Shown one piece after another: positions 41,600-50,104 of a DNA stretch of 64,000 nt. Made by a program: the position numbers and the translations under genes. Each line of letters opens with the position of its first letter. The stretch's first letter is position 1. The notes under the pieces were generated by a model. It was not told the DNA's origin. It did not search any database and worked only from the letters and a program-made list of their open reading frames with translations. Location: NCBI RefSeq assembly GCF_004331345.1, contig NZ_SJJZ01000003.1, forward strand, positions 744,001 to 808,000. Reading direction: 5' to 3'. Origin of the DNA: Kribbella soli (GTDB lineage Bacteria > Actinomycetota > Actinomycetes > Propionibacteriales > Kribbellaceae).

Positions 41600-43186
41600 A
41601 TGAGGACAGCAGTTGTTGCAGTTGTTGCAGTCGGCACCAGTCTGGTTGCCGTCGGCCCCCTGCCTGCCCAGGGTGCCCTAACTCCACCTGCAACCGCACC
41701 ACCTTCCGCCGTACCCCCTGCCGCCGTACCGCCGGCGGACGGGACGTTCCAGACCGGTCCCACGCTCGCCCCCGCCTGCAGCGGTGTGCCGATCCGGACC
41801 ACCGACAACGCCGCCCAGGTCGTCGACGACGCCCCCACCGGTACGACGTTCTGCTTCACGGCCGGCTGGCACCGGATCACCGAGACGATCCACCCGAAGG
41901 CGGATCAGGTGCTCGCCGGCAACAGCGGCGCCGTACTCACGGGATCGATCCGGCTGACCAGGTGGACGGCGAACAACGGCGACTGGGTGACCACGGGAGC
42001 CCTGCCACCGGCGTACGCGCAGACCGGGCAGTGTGAGGACAACACGGCGAACATCTGCTACCTGGGCGAGCAACTGTTCCTGGACAGCAAGCACCTGACC
42101 CGGGTGGCAACCCGCGACAAGGTTGCTCCCGGCACCTTCTACGCCGACTACGCGGCGAACGCGATCTACCTGGGCAGCGACCCGGCCGGGCATTCGATCG
42201 AGATGTCGAAGACGCAGACCGCGATCGAGTCCAGCGCGACCGGTGTGACCGTCCGCGGGCTGACGATCGAGCACTTCGCCACCCCGCCGCAGGGCGGTGC
42301 CGTGGTGCTCGGACTGGGCTGGAAGGTGATCGCCAACGACATCCGCTGGAACCACGCGGTCGGCGCGATGCTGGTGAACGCGGACGGCGCCGTCCTCGAG
42401 AAGAATCACATCCACTCGAACGGCCAGCTCGGCATCGGCCAGTACAGCACGCTCAAGGCAACTATTGACTCCAACGAGGTCAGCTACAACAACACCGACG
42501 GCTTCTGGATCGCGGACTGGGAGTCCGGCGGGATCAAGACCACTTGGTCGAGTGGCGGCTGGGTGAGCGGGAACCTGATCCAGTACAACCGCGGGGTCGG
42601 GCTCTGGAGCGACGCGTACGACGACAGCCGCACGTTCAGCAGCAACCAGATCCTCGACAACGCGGCGGACGGGATCCGGTACGAGATCGGGCGCAACGGC
42701 ATCATCGAGGACAACGTGGTCAGCCGCAACGGCTTCGGCACCGGCCGCGGATCCGGTACGTCGCTGTGGGACGGCGGCGGGATCAACGTCAACACCTCGT
42801 CGAACGTCCAGGTCCGCGACAACGTGGTGGCGAACAATGTGAACGGGATCGCGATCCAGTCCCGGACCCGCGGCTCCGGGCCGTGGGGCACCAACCTGCT
42901 CCGCGACATCGTTGTCTCCGGCAACCAGGTGACGATGCGCGGTGGGACCACCGCGACCGGCATGGTGCAGAACGCCGGTGCGGTGATCCCGGCCGGCGAG
43001 GTCACCCTGAACGACAACACCTACATCCTCGACAGCCTCGCCGCCGAACGCTTCCAGAAAACCGGCCGGTGGTACACCGCCAAGCAGTGGCGCAGCACCG
43101 GCCAGGACACCACCAGCGCCTTCACCATCGGCAAAGCAATCCTCGACGCCACCGGCATCCTCACGATCCTCCCCACACCGAACTAA
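41600..43186 (+). CDS. Exported right-handed beta-helix protein, paralog 2
   Basis: A 528-residue secreted protein with signal peptide (MRTAVVAVVAVGTSLVAVG), a short Pro/Ala-rich linker (about 25-50) and the same beta-helix core as paralog 1, including CEDNTANICYLGEQLFLD, NNTDGFWIADWESGGIK (about 296-312) and SIQSRTRGSGPWGTNLLRD-type ending. The ATG at 41600 has GGAGG 7 bases upstream; upstream ATG 41555 is in frame but lacks a signal-like start. It follows paralog 1 by 130 bp, so the two look like a tandem duplication with diverged N-termini. Confidence 0.85.
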   Translation: MRTAVVAVVAVGTSLVAVGPLPAQGALTPPATAPPSAVPPAAVPPADGTFQTGPTLAPACSGVPIRTTDNAAQVVDDAPTGTTFCFTAGWHRITETIHPKADQVLAGNSGAVLTGSIRLTRWTANNGDWVTTGALPPAYAQTGQCEDNTANICYLGEQLFLDSKHLTRVATRDKVAPGTFYADYAANAIYLGSDPAGHSIEMSKTQTAIESSATGVTVRGLTIEHFATPPQGGAVVLGLGWKVIANDIRWNHAVGAMLVNADGAVLEKNHIHSNGQLGIGQYSTLKATIDSNEVSYNNTDGFWIADWESGGIKTTWSSGGWVSGNLIQYNRGVGLWSDAYDDSRTFSSNQILDNAADGIRYEIGRNGIIEDNVVSRNGFGTGRGSGTSLWDGGGINVNTSSNVQVRDNVVANNVNGIAIQSRTRGSGPWGTNLLRDIVVSGNQVTMRGGTTATGMVQNAGAVIPAGEVTLNDNTYILDSLAAERFQKTGRWYTAKQWRSTGQDTTSAFTIGKAILDATGILTILPTPN

Positions 43187-43362
43187 CCCACCCACCATCC
43201 CCACCGCCCATCCCGGGGCACCCCTCAGCGCCAACCTCGCCGGGCGCGGCGGGATCAGTCACCGGGGCCGGGGAACTCCACGCACCTGAACCGACCAGCA
43301 GGAGTCCCCAACCCCGGGACCCTCTGACCCGACATCCGGCCCCCGACCGGGCACCCACGACG

Positions 43363-43464
43363 TGCACTCTCGACAGGTAGAGCACCCCGAGACACCGTAC
43401 ACATCCAACCCAACCACGCTCAGGTGCACTACCCCACCACCTGACAACTCCTGTCGAGCGTGCA
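43363..43464. repeat. Inverted repeat in the 354-bp gap between paralog 2 and the reductase
   Basis: TGCACTCTCGACAGG (43363-43377) and CCTGTCGAGCGTGCA (43450-43464) are 15-base inverted arms with one mismatch, 72 bases apart. The gap 43187-43540 holds no credible gene; a 112-codon minus frame has no start signal and a Trp/Gly/Arg-biased composition. The structure may be a remnant of a small mobile palindrome or a long-stem terminator between convergent genes. Confidence 0.5.
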
Positions 43465-43540
43465 AAACACACCAGGCCCGGCGGCCGCCCACACATCAAT
43501 CACAAGCGCCGGACAACCCCTCAGCTCGCGGGTTGGTGGG

Positions 43541-44923
43541 TCAGTGGGTCAGGGTGTTGACGTGGTCGATCAGGAGGGTGCGGAAGATCTGGGAGTCGTG
43601 GAGGTCGGGGGTGAAGATGGAGTCCACCGCGAGGAGGGCGTCGACGAGTTTGGTGGGGTCGGTGATGCCTGCGACTGCGGACTTGAGGCGGTCTGCCTGG
43701 GGGTCGTCGAGGTCCGGTGTGCGTAGGACGTAGACCATCCAGGCGGCGACCGCTAGCGAGATCATGTGCGGCTCGGCGCCGGCCGTCAGCCGGTCGCGGA
43801 CCGTGCCGAGCATCCGGACCGGGAGCTTGACCGAGCCGTCCATCGCGACCTGCCGGGTGCGGTGCTTCAGCGCCGGGTTCTCGAACCGTTCCAGCACGGT
43901 CGCGCCGTACGCCGCCAGGTCCAGCCCGTCGGGCGGCGTGAGGGTCGGTACGACGTCGTCGGTCATCAACTGCCGCGCGAGCCCGCCGAGCTCCTCGTCG
44001 CGGACCGCCTCGGCGATCGTCTCGTACCCGCGCAGCGCACCGAGGTACGCGAGCATCGAGTGCGTGGCGTTGAGCATCCGTAGCTTGGCCTGCTCCCATG
44101 GCGCGACATCGCCGGTGAGTACGGCGCCGCCGCGCTCCCAGGCGGGACGGGCACCGGCGAAGTCGTCCTCGATCACCCATTGCAGGAACGGTTCCGCGAC
44201 CACGACGGCCTCGTCCCGTACGCCGAGCAGCCGAGCGGCCTCGTCGCGGTCCGCGTCGGTCGTCGCCGGCACGATCCGGTCCACCATGCTGGCCGGGAAC
44301 CGCGTCGCCTCGAACGTCGCGGGGACCTTGCCGAGCGCGTCGAAGTACTCGGTCACCAGGGTCCGCAGGAAGGGGCCGTTGGCAACCAGGTTGTCGCAGG
44401 AGACGATCGTCAACGGCTCTTCGCGACGGGCGATCGCCGCCGCCAGCTGGCCGACGACCGTGCGCGGCGGGCGGCCGGTCAGGTCGGCCTGGATCTCCGG
44501 GTCGTCCAGGTTCAGCCCGGCGCCGGCAGCCCGGTACCCCTTCTCGGTGACGGTCAGCGTCACCACCGACACCGCCGGGTCCGCGATCCGCGCGACCACC
44601 GCCTCCGGGTCCTCGGGCGCCGTCAGCACCTCGCGGATGCTGCCGATCACCTGGACCGACGGCTCACCGAGACCGCGCTCGAGAACGGAGTACAGACCGT
44701 CCTGCGGAGCCAACTGGTCCCGGACCGTGGTGGAGCGCTGGCTCACCCCGGCGATGCCCCACCGGGTCTCGCCGGTTTCGACCGCCGCCCGTTCGGTGAC
44801 GACGGCCTGATGGGCGCGATGGAACGCACCGATCCCGAGATGGACGATGCCGACCGACAACGCCTTCGGGTCGACCGCCGGGGCGACGGGAAGGTTGGTG
44901 AGACTCAACCTGCTCGAATTCAT
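43541..44923 (-). CDS. uxuB: Mannitol dehydrogenase family reductase, probable fructuronate reductase
   Basis: A 460-residue polyol-type dehydrogenase. It starts MNSSRLSLTNLP, has the Rossmann region VGIVHLGIGAFHRAHQA and the family catalytic motif KLRMLNATHSMLAYLG (Lys-x4-Asn-x2-His). Members reduce D-fructuronate (UxuB), tagaturonate or oxidise mannitol. The operon with a uronate isomerase divergent from it favours fructuronate reductase. The ATG overlaps the upstream permease stop (ATGA); the frame extending to 45637 is a shadow. Confidence 0.85.
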   Translation of the reverse strand: MNSSRLSLTNLPVAPAVDPKALSVGIVHLGIGAFHRAHQAVVTERAAVETGETRWGIAGVSQRSTTVRDQLAPQDGLYSVLERGLGEPSVQVIGSIREVLTAPEDPEAVVARIADPAVSVVTLTVTEKGYRAAGAGLNLDDPEIQADLTGRPPRTVVGQLAAAIARREEPLTIVSCDNLVANGPFLRTLVTEYFDALGKVPATFEATRFPASMVDRIVPATTDADRDEAARLLGVRDEAVVVAEPFLQWVIEDDFAGARPAWERGGAVLTGDVAPWEQAKLRMLNATHSMLAYLGALRGYETIAEAVRDEELGGLARQLMTDDVVPTLTPPDGLDLAAYGATVLERFENPALKHRTRQVAMDGSVKLPVRMLGTVRDRLTAGAEPHMISLAVAAWMVYVLRTPDLDDPQADRLKSAVAGITDPTKLVDALLAVDSIFTPDLHDSQIFRTLLIDHVNTLTH

Positions 44924-45753
44924 TCGGAGGGTTCTTCCTTCACTCGGGCGACCAATTGGGTTGGGTTGACGAAACGAAGCGCTACCACCAGAAGTACCAG
45001 CATCATCCCCGTGTAGATGACGGCCATCGCGTCGACCGACTGCTGCGCGCGGATCCCCGCGGCGGACATCGAGTAGTACAACGCGACCACGAGCGTCTGG
45101 GAGTCCGGCCCGGCGGTGAGGAACGTCAACTCGAACATTCCGACCGTCCGCACCAGCACCAGGATCGCCGAGGCCAGCAGGCCGGGCACGAGCAGCGGCG
45201 CGAGGATCTTCAGGAACACCGCGCGGGTGCCGGCGCCGAGCATCCGGGCCGCGTCCTCGATCCGCGGGTCGACCTGCTCGATGAACGGCGTCATCGTGAG
45301 GATCACGAACGGCACCGACGGCACCAGGTTCGCCAATACGACACCGGACAGGTGCCCCGCGAAACCGAACTTGTAGAGCACGGTCGCGAGCGGGATGCCG
45401 TACGTGATCGGCGGCATCAGGATCGGCAGCAGGAACGTCAGGTACACCAGCCGCTTGCCGGGGAAGTTCTTCCTGGCCAGCACGTACGCCGCGGGCGCGC
45501 CGACGAGCACCGACAGTACGACGACCAGCGCGGACACGAGCAGCGTGACGACGATGACGTGGAACAACGTGAACTCTCGCCACGCGTCGCCGTACCACTG
45601 GGTGGTGAAACCGCTCGGGAACCAGGTGTCGAACCACTTCGTGCCGAACGAGCTGACCAGCACCGACAGCACGACGCCGGCGAGGTTGACGAAGAAGAAC
45701 ACGACAACGGCCCAGATCACCCAGCCCAACGGGGTGGCGCGAATCTGCCTCAT
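44920..45753 (-). CDS. ABC transporter permease, hexuronate operon
   Basis: A 277-residue binding-protein-dependent permease with six helices and the EAA-type loop VDPRIEDAARMLGAGTRAVFLKI. It resembles the PotC/ThiP-like subclass (iron, spermidine, 2-aminoethylphosphonate). Coupled by 4-bp overlaps to the permease before and the reductase after. ATG at 45753. Confidence 0.9.
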   Translation of the reverse strand: MRQIRATPLGWVIWAVVVFFFVNLAGVVLSVLVSSFGTKWFDTWFPSGFTTQWYGDAWREFTLFHVIVVTLLVSALVVVLSVLVGAPAAYVLARKNFPGKRLVYLTFLLPILMPPITYGIPLATVLYKFGFAGHLSGVVLANLVPSVPFVILTMTPFIEQVDPRIEDAARMLGAGTRAVFLKILAPLLVPGLLASAILVLVRTVGMFELTFLTAGPDSQTLVVALYYSMSAAGIRAQQSVDAMAVIYTGMMLVLLVVALRFVNPTQLVARVKEEPSE

Positions 45754-46628
45754 CCCTTGCCTCCCGTCGATCCGGTGTAGAGCCGTGATCGCCACACCAG
45801 CACGATCGCGACGACGACCAGCTCCACTGCGCCCATCACCATCGCGATCGCCGACGCGTAGGAGTAGTCGTACTGCTCGTACGCCGCCTGGTACGCCGCC
45901 AGCGAGATGACGCGAGTGGATCCGGCCGGATTACCGACCAGGACCGCGGACGGGAACACCGAGAACGCGAGTACGAATGTCAACAAAAAGGTTGTCGCCA
46001 ATCCGGGTGCCAACAACGGAAGGGTGATCCGCCGGAACCGCTGCGCGCGCGAAGCGCCGAGGGTGGCCGCGGCCCGTTCGAGCGTCGGGTCGATGCCCGA
46101 CAGGTACGACAGCACCAGCAGGAACGCGAACGGGAACCCGGTGATGACGAGCGAGAAGAACACGCCCCAGTAGTTGTTCGTCAGGCGGATCGGATCGTCA
46201 ACAATGTGCAGGCTCAGCAGGAGGCGGTTGAGCCAGCCCGTCGGACCGAGGTAGTTCAGCAGCCCCTGCGCGGTGAGCACGGTCCCGAGCGTGATCGGTA
46301 CGACGAGGATCGTGGTCAGCAGCCGCTTGCCGCGGAACCGGCCCCGCAGGCGGAACGCGATCGGTACGGCGGCCAGCACGTTCAGCAGCGCCGCGGGGAG
46401 CGCGATCTTCAACGTGGTCGCGATCGTGTCGCGCTGGTACGCGTCGCTGAAGAACTTGCTGTAGTTGGCCAGCACGCCACCGCCGTCCGTCGGCTGGAAC
46501 GACAGGCTGAGCCCGTACAGGAACGGGTAGACGAACAGCAACAGGACGAAGATCGTGGCCGGGAGCAACAACCACAGGCGGCGGTCGACACCGCGCTCGG
46601 CCAGCCGGTGCTGCCAGGTCGCGCTCAT
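45750..46628 (-). CDS. ABC transporter permease, hexuronate operon
   Basis: A 292-residue permease with six helices (first TM LLLPATIFVLLLFVYPFLYGLSL) and coupling loop IDPTLERAAATLGASRAQRFRRI. PotB-like partner of the previous permease; 4-bp overlaps on both sides show strict coupling with the ATPase and second permease. Confidence 0.9.
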   Translation of the reverse strand: MSATWQHRLAERGVDRRLWLLLPATIFVLLLFVYPFLYGLSLSFQPTDGGGVLANYSKFFSDAYQRDTIATTLKIALPAALLNVLAAVPIAFRLRGRFRGKRLLTTILVVPITLGTVLTAQGLLNYLGPTGWLNRLLLSLHIVDDPIRLTNNYWGVFFSLVITGFPFAFLLVLSYLSGIDPTLERAAATLGASRAQRFRRITLPLLAPGLATTFLLTFVLAFSVFPSAVLVGNPAGSTRVISLAAYQAAYEQYDYSYASAIAMVMGAVELVVVAIVLVWRSRLYTGSTGGKG

Positions 46629-47686
46629 GACGGATACACCAGGAGCCGCCCGGGCGTGACGGTCAGCGCCACCTGCTCCCCCGCCTCGACCCGCTGCTCG
46701 GTCCGGACATGCAACCGCACCGGATCGTCTTGCCCACCGCCGTCCAGCACGACCTCGACCGCGCGCTCCCGGCCTTGGTACTCGACGACCTCGACAAGCC
46801 CTTTCACACCTTGGTCGCTGAGCTTGACGTCCTCGGGGCGCACGGCGGCGATCACGTCGTCGCCCGGCGCGACAGCACCCTGCGCGGAGCCGCGGATCGC
46901 CGTACCGCCGAGGTCGACGGTCACCTGGTCGCCGTTCATCTGCGACGCCTTCAGCGGCAGCAGGTTGCGGTAGCCCATGAAGTCGGCGACATGCCAGGTC
47001 GACGGCTTGGTGTGTACCTCCTCGGGCGTGCCGATCTGCTGCACCTTGCCCTGCCGCATGACGACCAGGCGGTCGGCCATGCTGAGTGCCTCTTCCTGGT
47101 CGTGCGTGACATACACGGTGGTCAGCCCGAGCGACTGGTGCAGCCGGCGGATCTCGGTGCGCATCTCGAGCCTGAGCTTCGCGTCCAGGTTGCTCAGCGG
47201 CTCGTCCATCAGCACCAGCGTCGGCTCGAGGACGGTCGCGCGGGCGATCGCCACCCGCTGCTGCTGACCGCCGGACAGCTGGCCGGGCAGCTTGCTCGCG
47301 TGCTCGATCAGCTGCACCATCTCGATCGCCTCGGTGGTCCGCCGCCGTACGTCGTCCTTCGGCAGGTGCCGCATCCGCAGGCCGAACGCGATGTTGTCGC
47401 GGACGGTCAGGTGCGGGAACAGCGCATAGTTCTGGAACACCATGCCGAAGCCGCGCTTCTCCGGCGGCAGCGTGTCGATCCGCTGGTCGTCCTGCCAGAT
47501 CGCGCCCGCGGTCAACGGGAGCAGGCCGGCCAGGCAGTTCAGCGCGGTCGACTTGCCGCAGCCGGACGGACCGAGCAGGGCGATGAACTCGCCCCGCTCG
47601 ATGGTCAGATCGAGCCCGACGAGCGCGTCCGCCGCACCGAACCGGCGGGTCACACCGTCGAGCCGGAGCTGGTCGAAACCGCTCAT
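46625..47686 (-). CDS. ABC transporter ATPase (PotA/UgpC-like), hexuronate operon
   Basis: A 353-residue ATPase: Walker A LLGPSGCGKSTALN, signature LSGGQQQRVAIARA, Walker B LVLMDEPLSNLD, H-loop THDQEEA, and a C-terminal TOBE domain (VAPGDDVIAAVRPEDVKL). The ATG at 47686 overlaps the binding-protein stop. Energises the two permeases below it. Confidence 0.93.
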   Translation of the reverse strand: MSGFDQLRLDGVTRRFGAADALVGLDLTIERGEFIALLGPSGCGKSTALNCLAGLLPLTAGAIWQDDQRIDTLPPEKRGFGMVFQNYALFPHLTVRDNIAFGLRMRHLPKDDVRRRTTEAIEMVQLIEHASKLPGQLSGGQQQRVAIARATVLEPTLVLMDEPLSNLDAKLRLEMRTEIRRLHQSLGLTTVYVTHDQEEALSMADRLVVMRQGKVQQIGTPEEVHTKPSTWHVADFMGYRNLLPLKASQMNGDQVTVDLGGTAIRGSAQGAVAPGDDVIAAVRPEDVKLSDQGVKGLVEVVEYQGRERAVEVVLDGGGQDDPVRLHVRTEQRVEAGEQVALTVTPGRLLVYPS

Positions 47687-48891
47687 TGGGACTTCACCTT
47701 GCTGCCGCCGACCTCGCGGTCCCACTTGTCGAAGGCAGCCACCAGCGCCTTCGCGTCCAGCGGTACCTCGGTCGGATTGTCGGCAATCAGCTTGTCGTAC
47801 TCCGGCCGGCCGAACTCCGTGATCGCGTCCTTGCTCTCCTGCGGCGCCTGCGCCAGCTCGACACCCTTGATCGCCGGACCCGGGTAGAAGTAGCCCTTGT
47901 CATAGGCCTTGGCCTGCTGCTCGGGCGTCAGCATGAACTGCAGCAGCTGCAGGATCGCCGCCTGCTTGTCGGTCGACACACCCTTCGGTACGACGGCGTA
48001 GTGCGCGTCGGTGACCCAGTGGAAGCCCTGGATCGGCGTGATCGCGGCCTCCTTCGGGACGGTGCCCAGCACGCGCGGGTTGATGTCCCAGCCCGTCGTA
48101 CTGGCGATGATGTTGGCCGAACCGTTGGCGAGCGACTTCATCGTGTCGGCGGTGCCGGACGGGTAGAAGTCGACGTACTGGTTGAGCTCCTTGAGATACG
48201 CCCAGGTCTTGTCCCAGCCGTTCACCGGGTCCTTCGGGTCCTTGTCGCCGAGGATGTACGGCAGGCCCATCAGGAACGTGCGGCCGGGGCCGGAGTTCGC
48301 GGGCCGGGCGTACATGACCTTGCCCTTGTTGGCCTTCGCGTAGGCGAGCAGGTCGTCGGCGGTCTTCGGCGGCGTCGGGACCTTCGACGGCATGTACTCC
48401 AGCAGCGGGCCGGACGGGTAGTAGGTGACCGTCACACCTTCCTTGCCGCCGAGTTCCTGCATCTTCTGCGCGGGCGGCAGGTAGTCCTTCATACCGGGCA
48501 GGCGGTCGGAGTACTTCGTCAGCAGGTCGGTCCACAGGCCCTGCTCCCGGCCGGCGGCGAGACCGTCGGTACCGGTCAGCACGAGGTCGATGTCGACCCG
48601 GTTCGCGTTCTGCTGAGCCTTGATCTTGCCGGCCAGCTCGGGCGCCGGTCCCTTCGAGTACGTGACCTTCGAGATCACGTCCGAGTGCTGCTTGACGAAG
48701 TCGTCGATCATTCCCTGCGTCAGCTGCAGATTGCCGGCCACGTCGAGGATGTTCAGCGTCACGGCCTTGGCCGGCTTGTCCGGTACGTCGCCACTGCTCT
48801 CGGTGGCGGGTTTGTTCGGCGCCGGGGCGCCGCAGGCGACCAGCACGGCCAACAGGCCGGTGGCCGCGATCAACTTCCGCTGCAGATGCAT
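47683..48891 (-). CDS. ABC transporter substrate-binding lipoprotein, hexuronate operon
   Basis: A 402-residue extracytoplasmic lipoprotein: signal peptide with lipobox VLVACG near residue 20, then a type-2 solute-binding fold (iron/polyamine/sugar-like) with FVKQHSDVISKVTYSKG and FHWVTDAHYAVVPKGV. Its genomic company (uronate isomerase, fructuronate reductase) makes uronates or uronate-containing oligosaccharides the probable ligand, though the transporter subclass itself is not typically a sugar acid importer. ATG with GAGGAG 8 bases upstream; 56 bp after lacI. Confidence 0.85.
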   Translation of the reverse strand: MHLQRKLIAATGLLAVLVACGAPAPNKPATESSGDVPDKPAKAVTLNILDVAGNLQLTQGMIDDFVKQHSDVISKVTYSKGPAPELAGKIKAQQNANRVDIDLVLTGTDGLAAGREQGLWTDLLTKYSDRLPGMKDYLPPAQKMQELGGKEGVTVTYYPSGPLLEYMPSKVPTPPKTADDLLAYAKANKGKVMYARPANSGPGRTFLMGLPYILGDKDPKDPVNGWDKTWAYLKELNQYVDFYPSGTADTMKSLANGSANIIASTTGWDINPRVLGTVPKEAAITPIQGFHWVTDAHYAVVPKGVSTDKQAAILQLLQFMLTPEQQAKAYDKGYFYPGPAIKGVELAQAPQESKDAITEFGRPEYDKLIADNPTEVPLDAKALVAAFDKWDREVGGSKVKSQ

Positions 48892-48947
48892 CGGGTATCT
48901 CCTCGATCAAGGGCGGCCCGGCACAGCGTCACCACTGGCCGGGTTGA

Positions 48948-49943
48948 TCACTTCTGTGGTGCTGGTCCGGTCGAGTCCCGGACGATCAGTTCCCCGTGCA
49001 GCTCCCCGTGCTTCGAACCTTCGGCCGCGCTCTCCGGGTCGTCGAGCATCGCGAGCAGCAGTTCGACGGCGATCCGGCCGGCCTCCTGCTTCGGCAGCCG
49101 CACCGTGGTCAGCGCCGGCCGGGCCATCCTGGACATCGCGATGTCGTCGACGCCGACCACACTCAGGTCACCCGGGACCGAGATGCCGCGGCTGTGCAGG
49201 CGGGCCAGCAGACCGATCGCGACCAGGTCGTTGTAGGCCACGACCGCGGTGGCGCCGGTCGCGACCACCTGGTCCGCGGCCGCCATGCCGCCTTCGTACG
49301 TCGGCGCGAAGTTGCCGACCGGTGCCAGCTCGGCCCGCAGCGCCTCGACCGCGTTCCGCAGGCCGAGGCCGCGGTGCTGGGTCGACCACGATGTCGCCGG
49401 ACCACCGACCCACGCGATCCGGCGGTGGCCGAGGGCAACGAGGTGGGCGACGGCCTGCCGCATCCCGTCCTCGTTGTCGTAGGCAACGCCCGGCAAGCCG
49501 ACAGCAGTGCGGTTGACGAGGACGACGGTGGTGTCCTGGGCGATCGCCGCCAACTCCTCGTCACTCGCGCGCGGCGAGCACAGCACGACACCGTCGACCT
49601 GCTTGGACAGTGCCCGCACCAACCCGGCCTCGGCCGCCGGGTCCTCGTCGGTGTCCGCGACGAACACCGCGACGTCGTGGTGGCGGGCGCGCGCCTGCAC
49701 GCCCTTGGTCAGGCTGGCGAAGAACGGGTTGGCCAGGTCCGGCACGACCAGGCCGATGGTGCCGGTCCGGCCGGTGATCAGGCCGCGGGCCGCCCGGTTC
49801 GGCTCGTACCCGAGCTGCTCGACCGCGGCGGCGACGCGGGCCCTGGTGGTCGCGTTGACCATGCCGGGCAGCGAGAGCGCGCGCGAGACCGTCGACGGCG
49901 ATACGCCGGCCAGCCGCGCCACATCCCGGATCGTTGCCGCCAT
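48948..49943 (-). CDS. LacI family repressor of the hexuronate genes
   Basis: A 331-residue LacI/GalR regulator: helix-turn-helix and hinge at 1-60 (MAATIRDVARLAGVSPSTVSRAL, YEPNRAARGL), then the periplasmic-binding-protein-like core. The ATG at 49943 is favoured over the one at 49949 since GAGGAG is 6 bases upstream of the former and abuts the latter. It heads the minus-strand operon and faces uxaC. Two copies of CTGCAA-N4-TTGCAG lie in the divergent gap, so it probably represses both directions and is relieved by a uronate intermediate. Confidence 0.92.
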   Translation of the reverse strand: MAATIRDVARLAGVSPSTVSRALSLPGMVNATTRARVAAAVEQLGYEPNRAARGLITGRTGTIGLVVPDLANPFFASLTKGVQARARHHDVAVFVADTDEDPAAEAGLVRALSKQVDGVVLCSPRASDEELAAIAQDTTVVLVNRTAVGLPGVAYDNEDGMRQAVAHLVALGHRRIAWVGGPATSWSTQHRGLGLRNAVEALRAELAPVGNFAPTYEGGMAAADQVVATGATAVVAYNDLVAIGLLARLHSRGISVPGDLSVVGVDDIAMSRMARPALTTVRLPKQEAGRIAVELLLAMLDDPESAAEGSKHGELHGELIVRDSTGPAPQK

Positions 49944-49970
49944 GGTCATCTCCTCAGGGGGTCGCGGACG

Positions 49971-49999
49971 AGTCTGCAATCGGTTGCAGCTTGTGTCAA
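49971..49999 (-). promoter_or_regulatory. lacI-operon promoter with LacI operator in the spacer
   Basis: Reading on the minus strand: TTGACA (49999-49994), a 17-base spacer, and CAGACT (49976-49971). The 16-bp operator CTGCAATCGGTTGCAG (49974-49989) lies between the boxes. This gives clear autoregulation of the lacI-ABC-reductase operon. Confidence 0.75.
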
Positions 50000-50041
50000 G
50001 ACGCCGTTCCATGGACCGCACCTTGTGCTGACAAGGGTGGA

Positions 50042-50057
50042 CTGCAATCCTTTGCAG
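50042..50057. promoter_or_regulatory. LacI operator of uxaC
   Basis: CTGCAATCCTTTGCAG has the same half-sites as the operator at 49974, 68 bp away centre to centre (six to seven helical turns), so DNA looping by a tetramer or two dimers is possible. It lies 47 bp upstream of the uxaC start, downstream of a weak CTGACA -35-like box (50028-50033). Confidence 0.7.
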
Positions 50058-50104
50058 TGCCCGTTTCAACCCCCTCATTCAGACCAGCACAGCACGGAGG
50101 ACCC

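Noticed and set aside
43161..43499. Small 112-codon minus-strand frame in the 43187-43540 gap
   Set aside because: Composition biased to Gly/Arg/Trp/Cys, no ribosome-binding site, runs across the inverted repeat and into paralog 2.
43541..45637. 698-codon frame suggesting a larger fusion protein
   Set aside because: The extra N-terminal part is out of frame with the permease gene and Arg-rich; the reductase starts at 44923 with an ATGA overlap.
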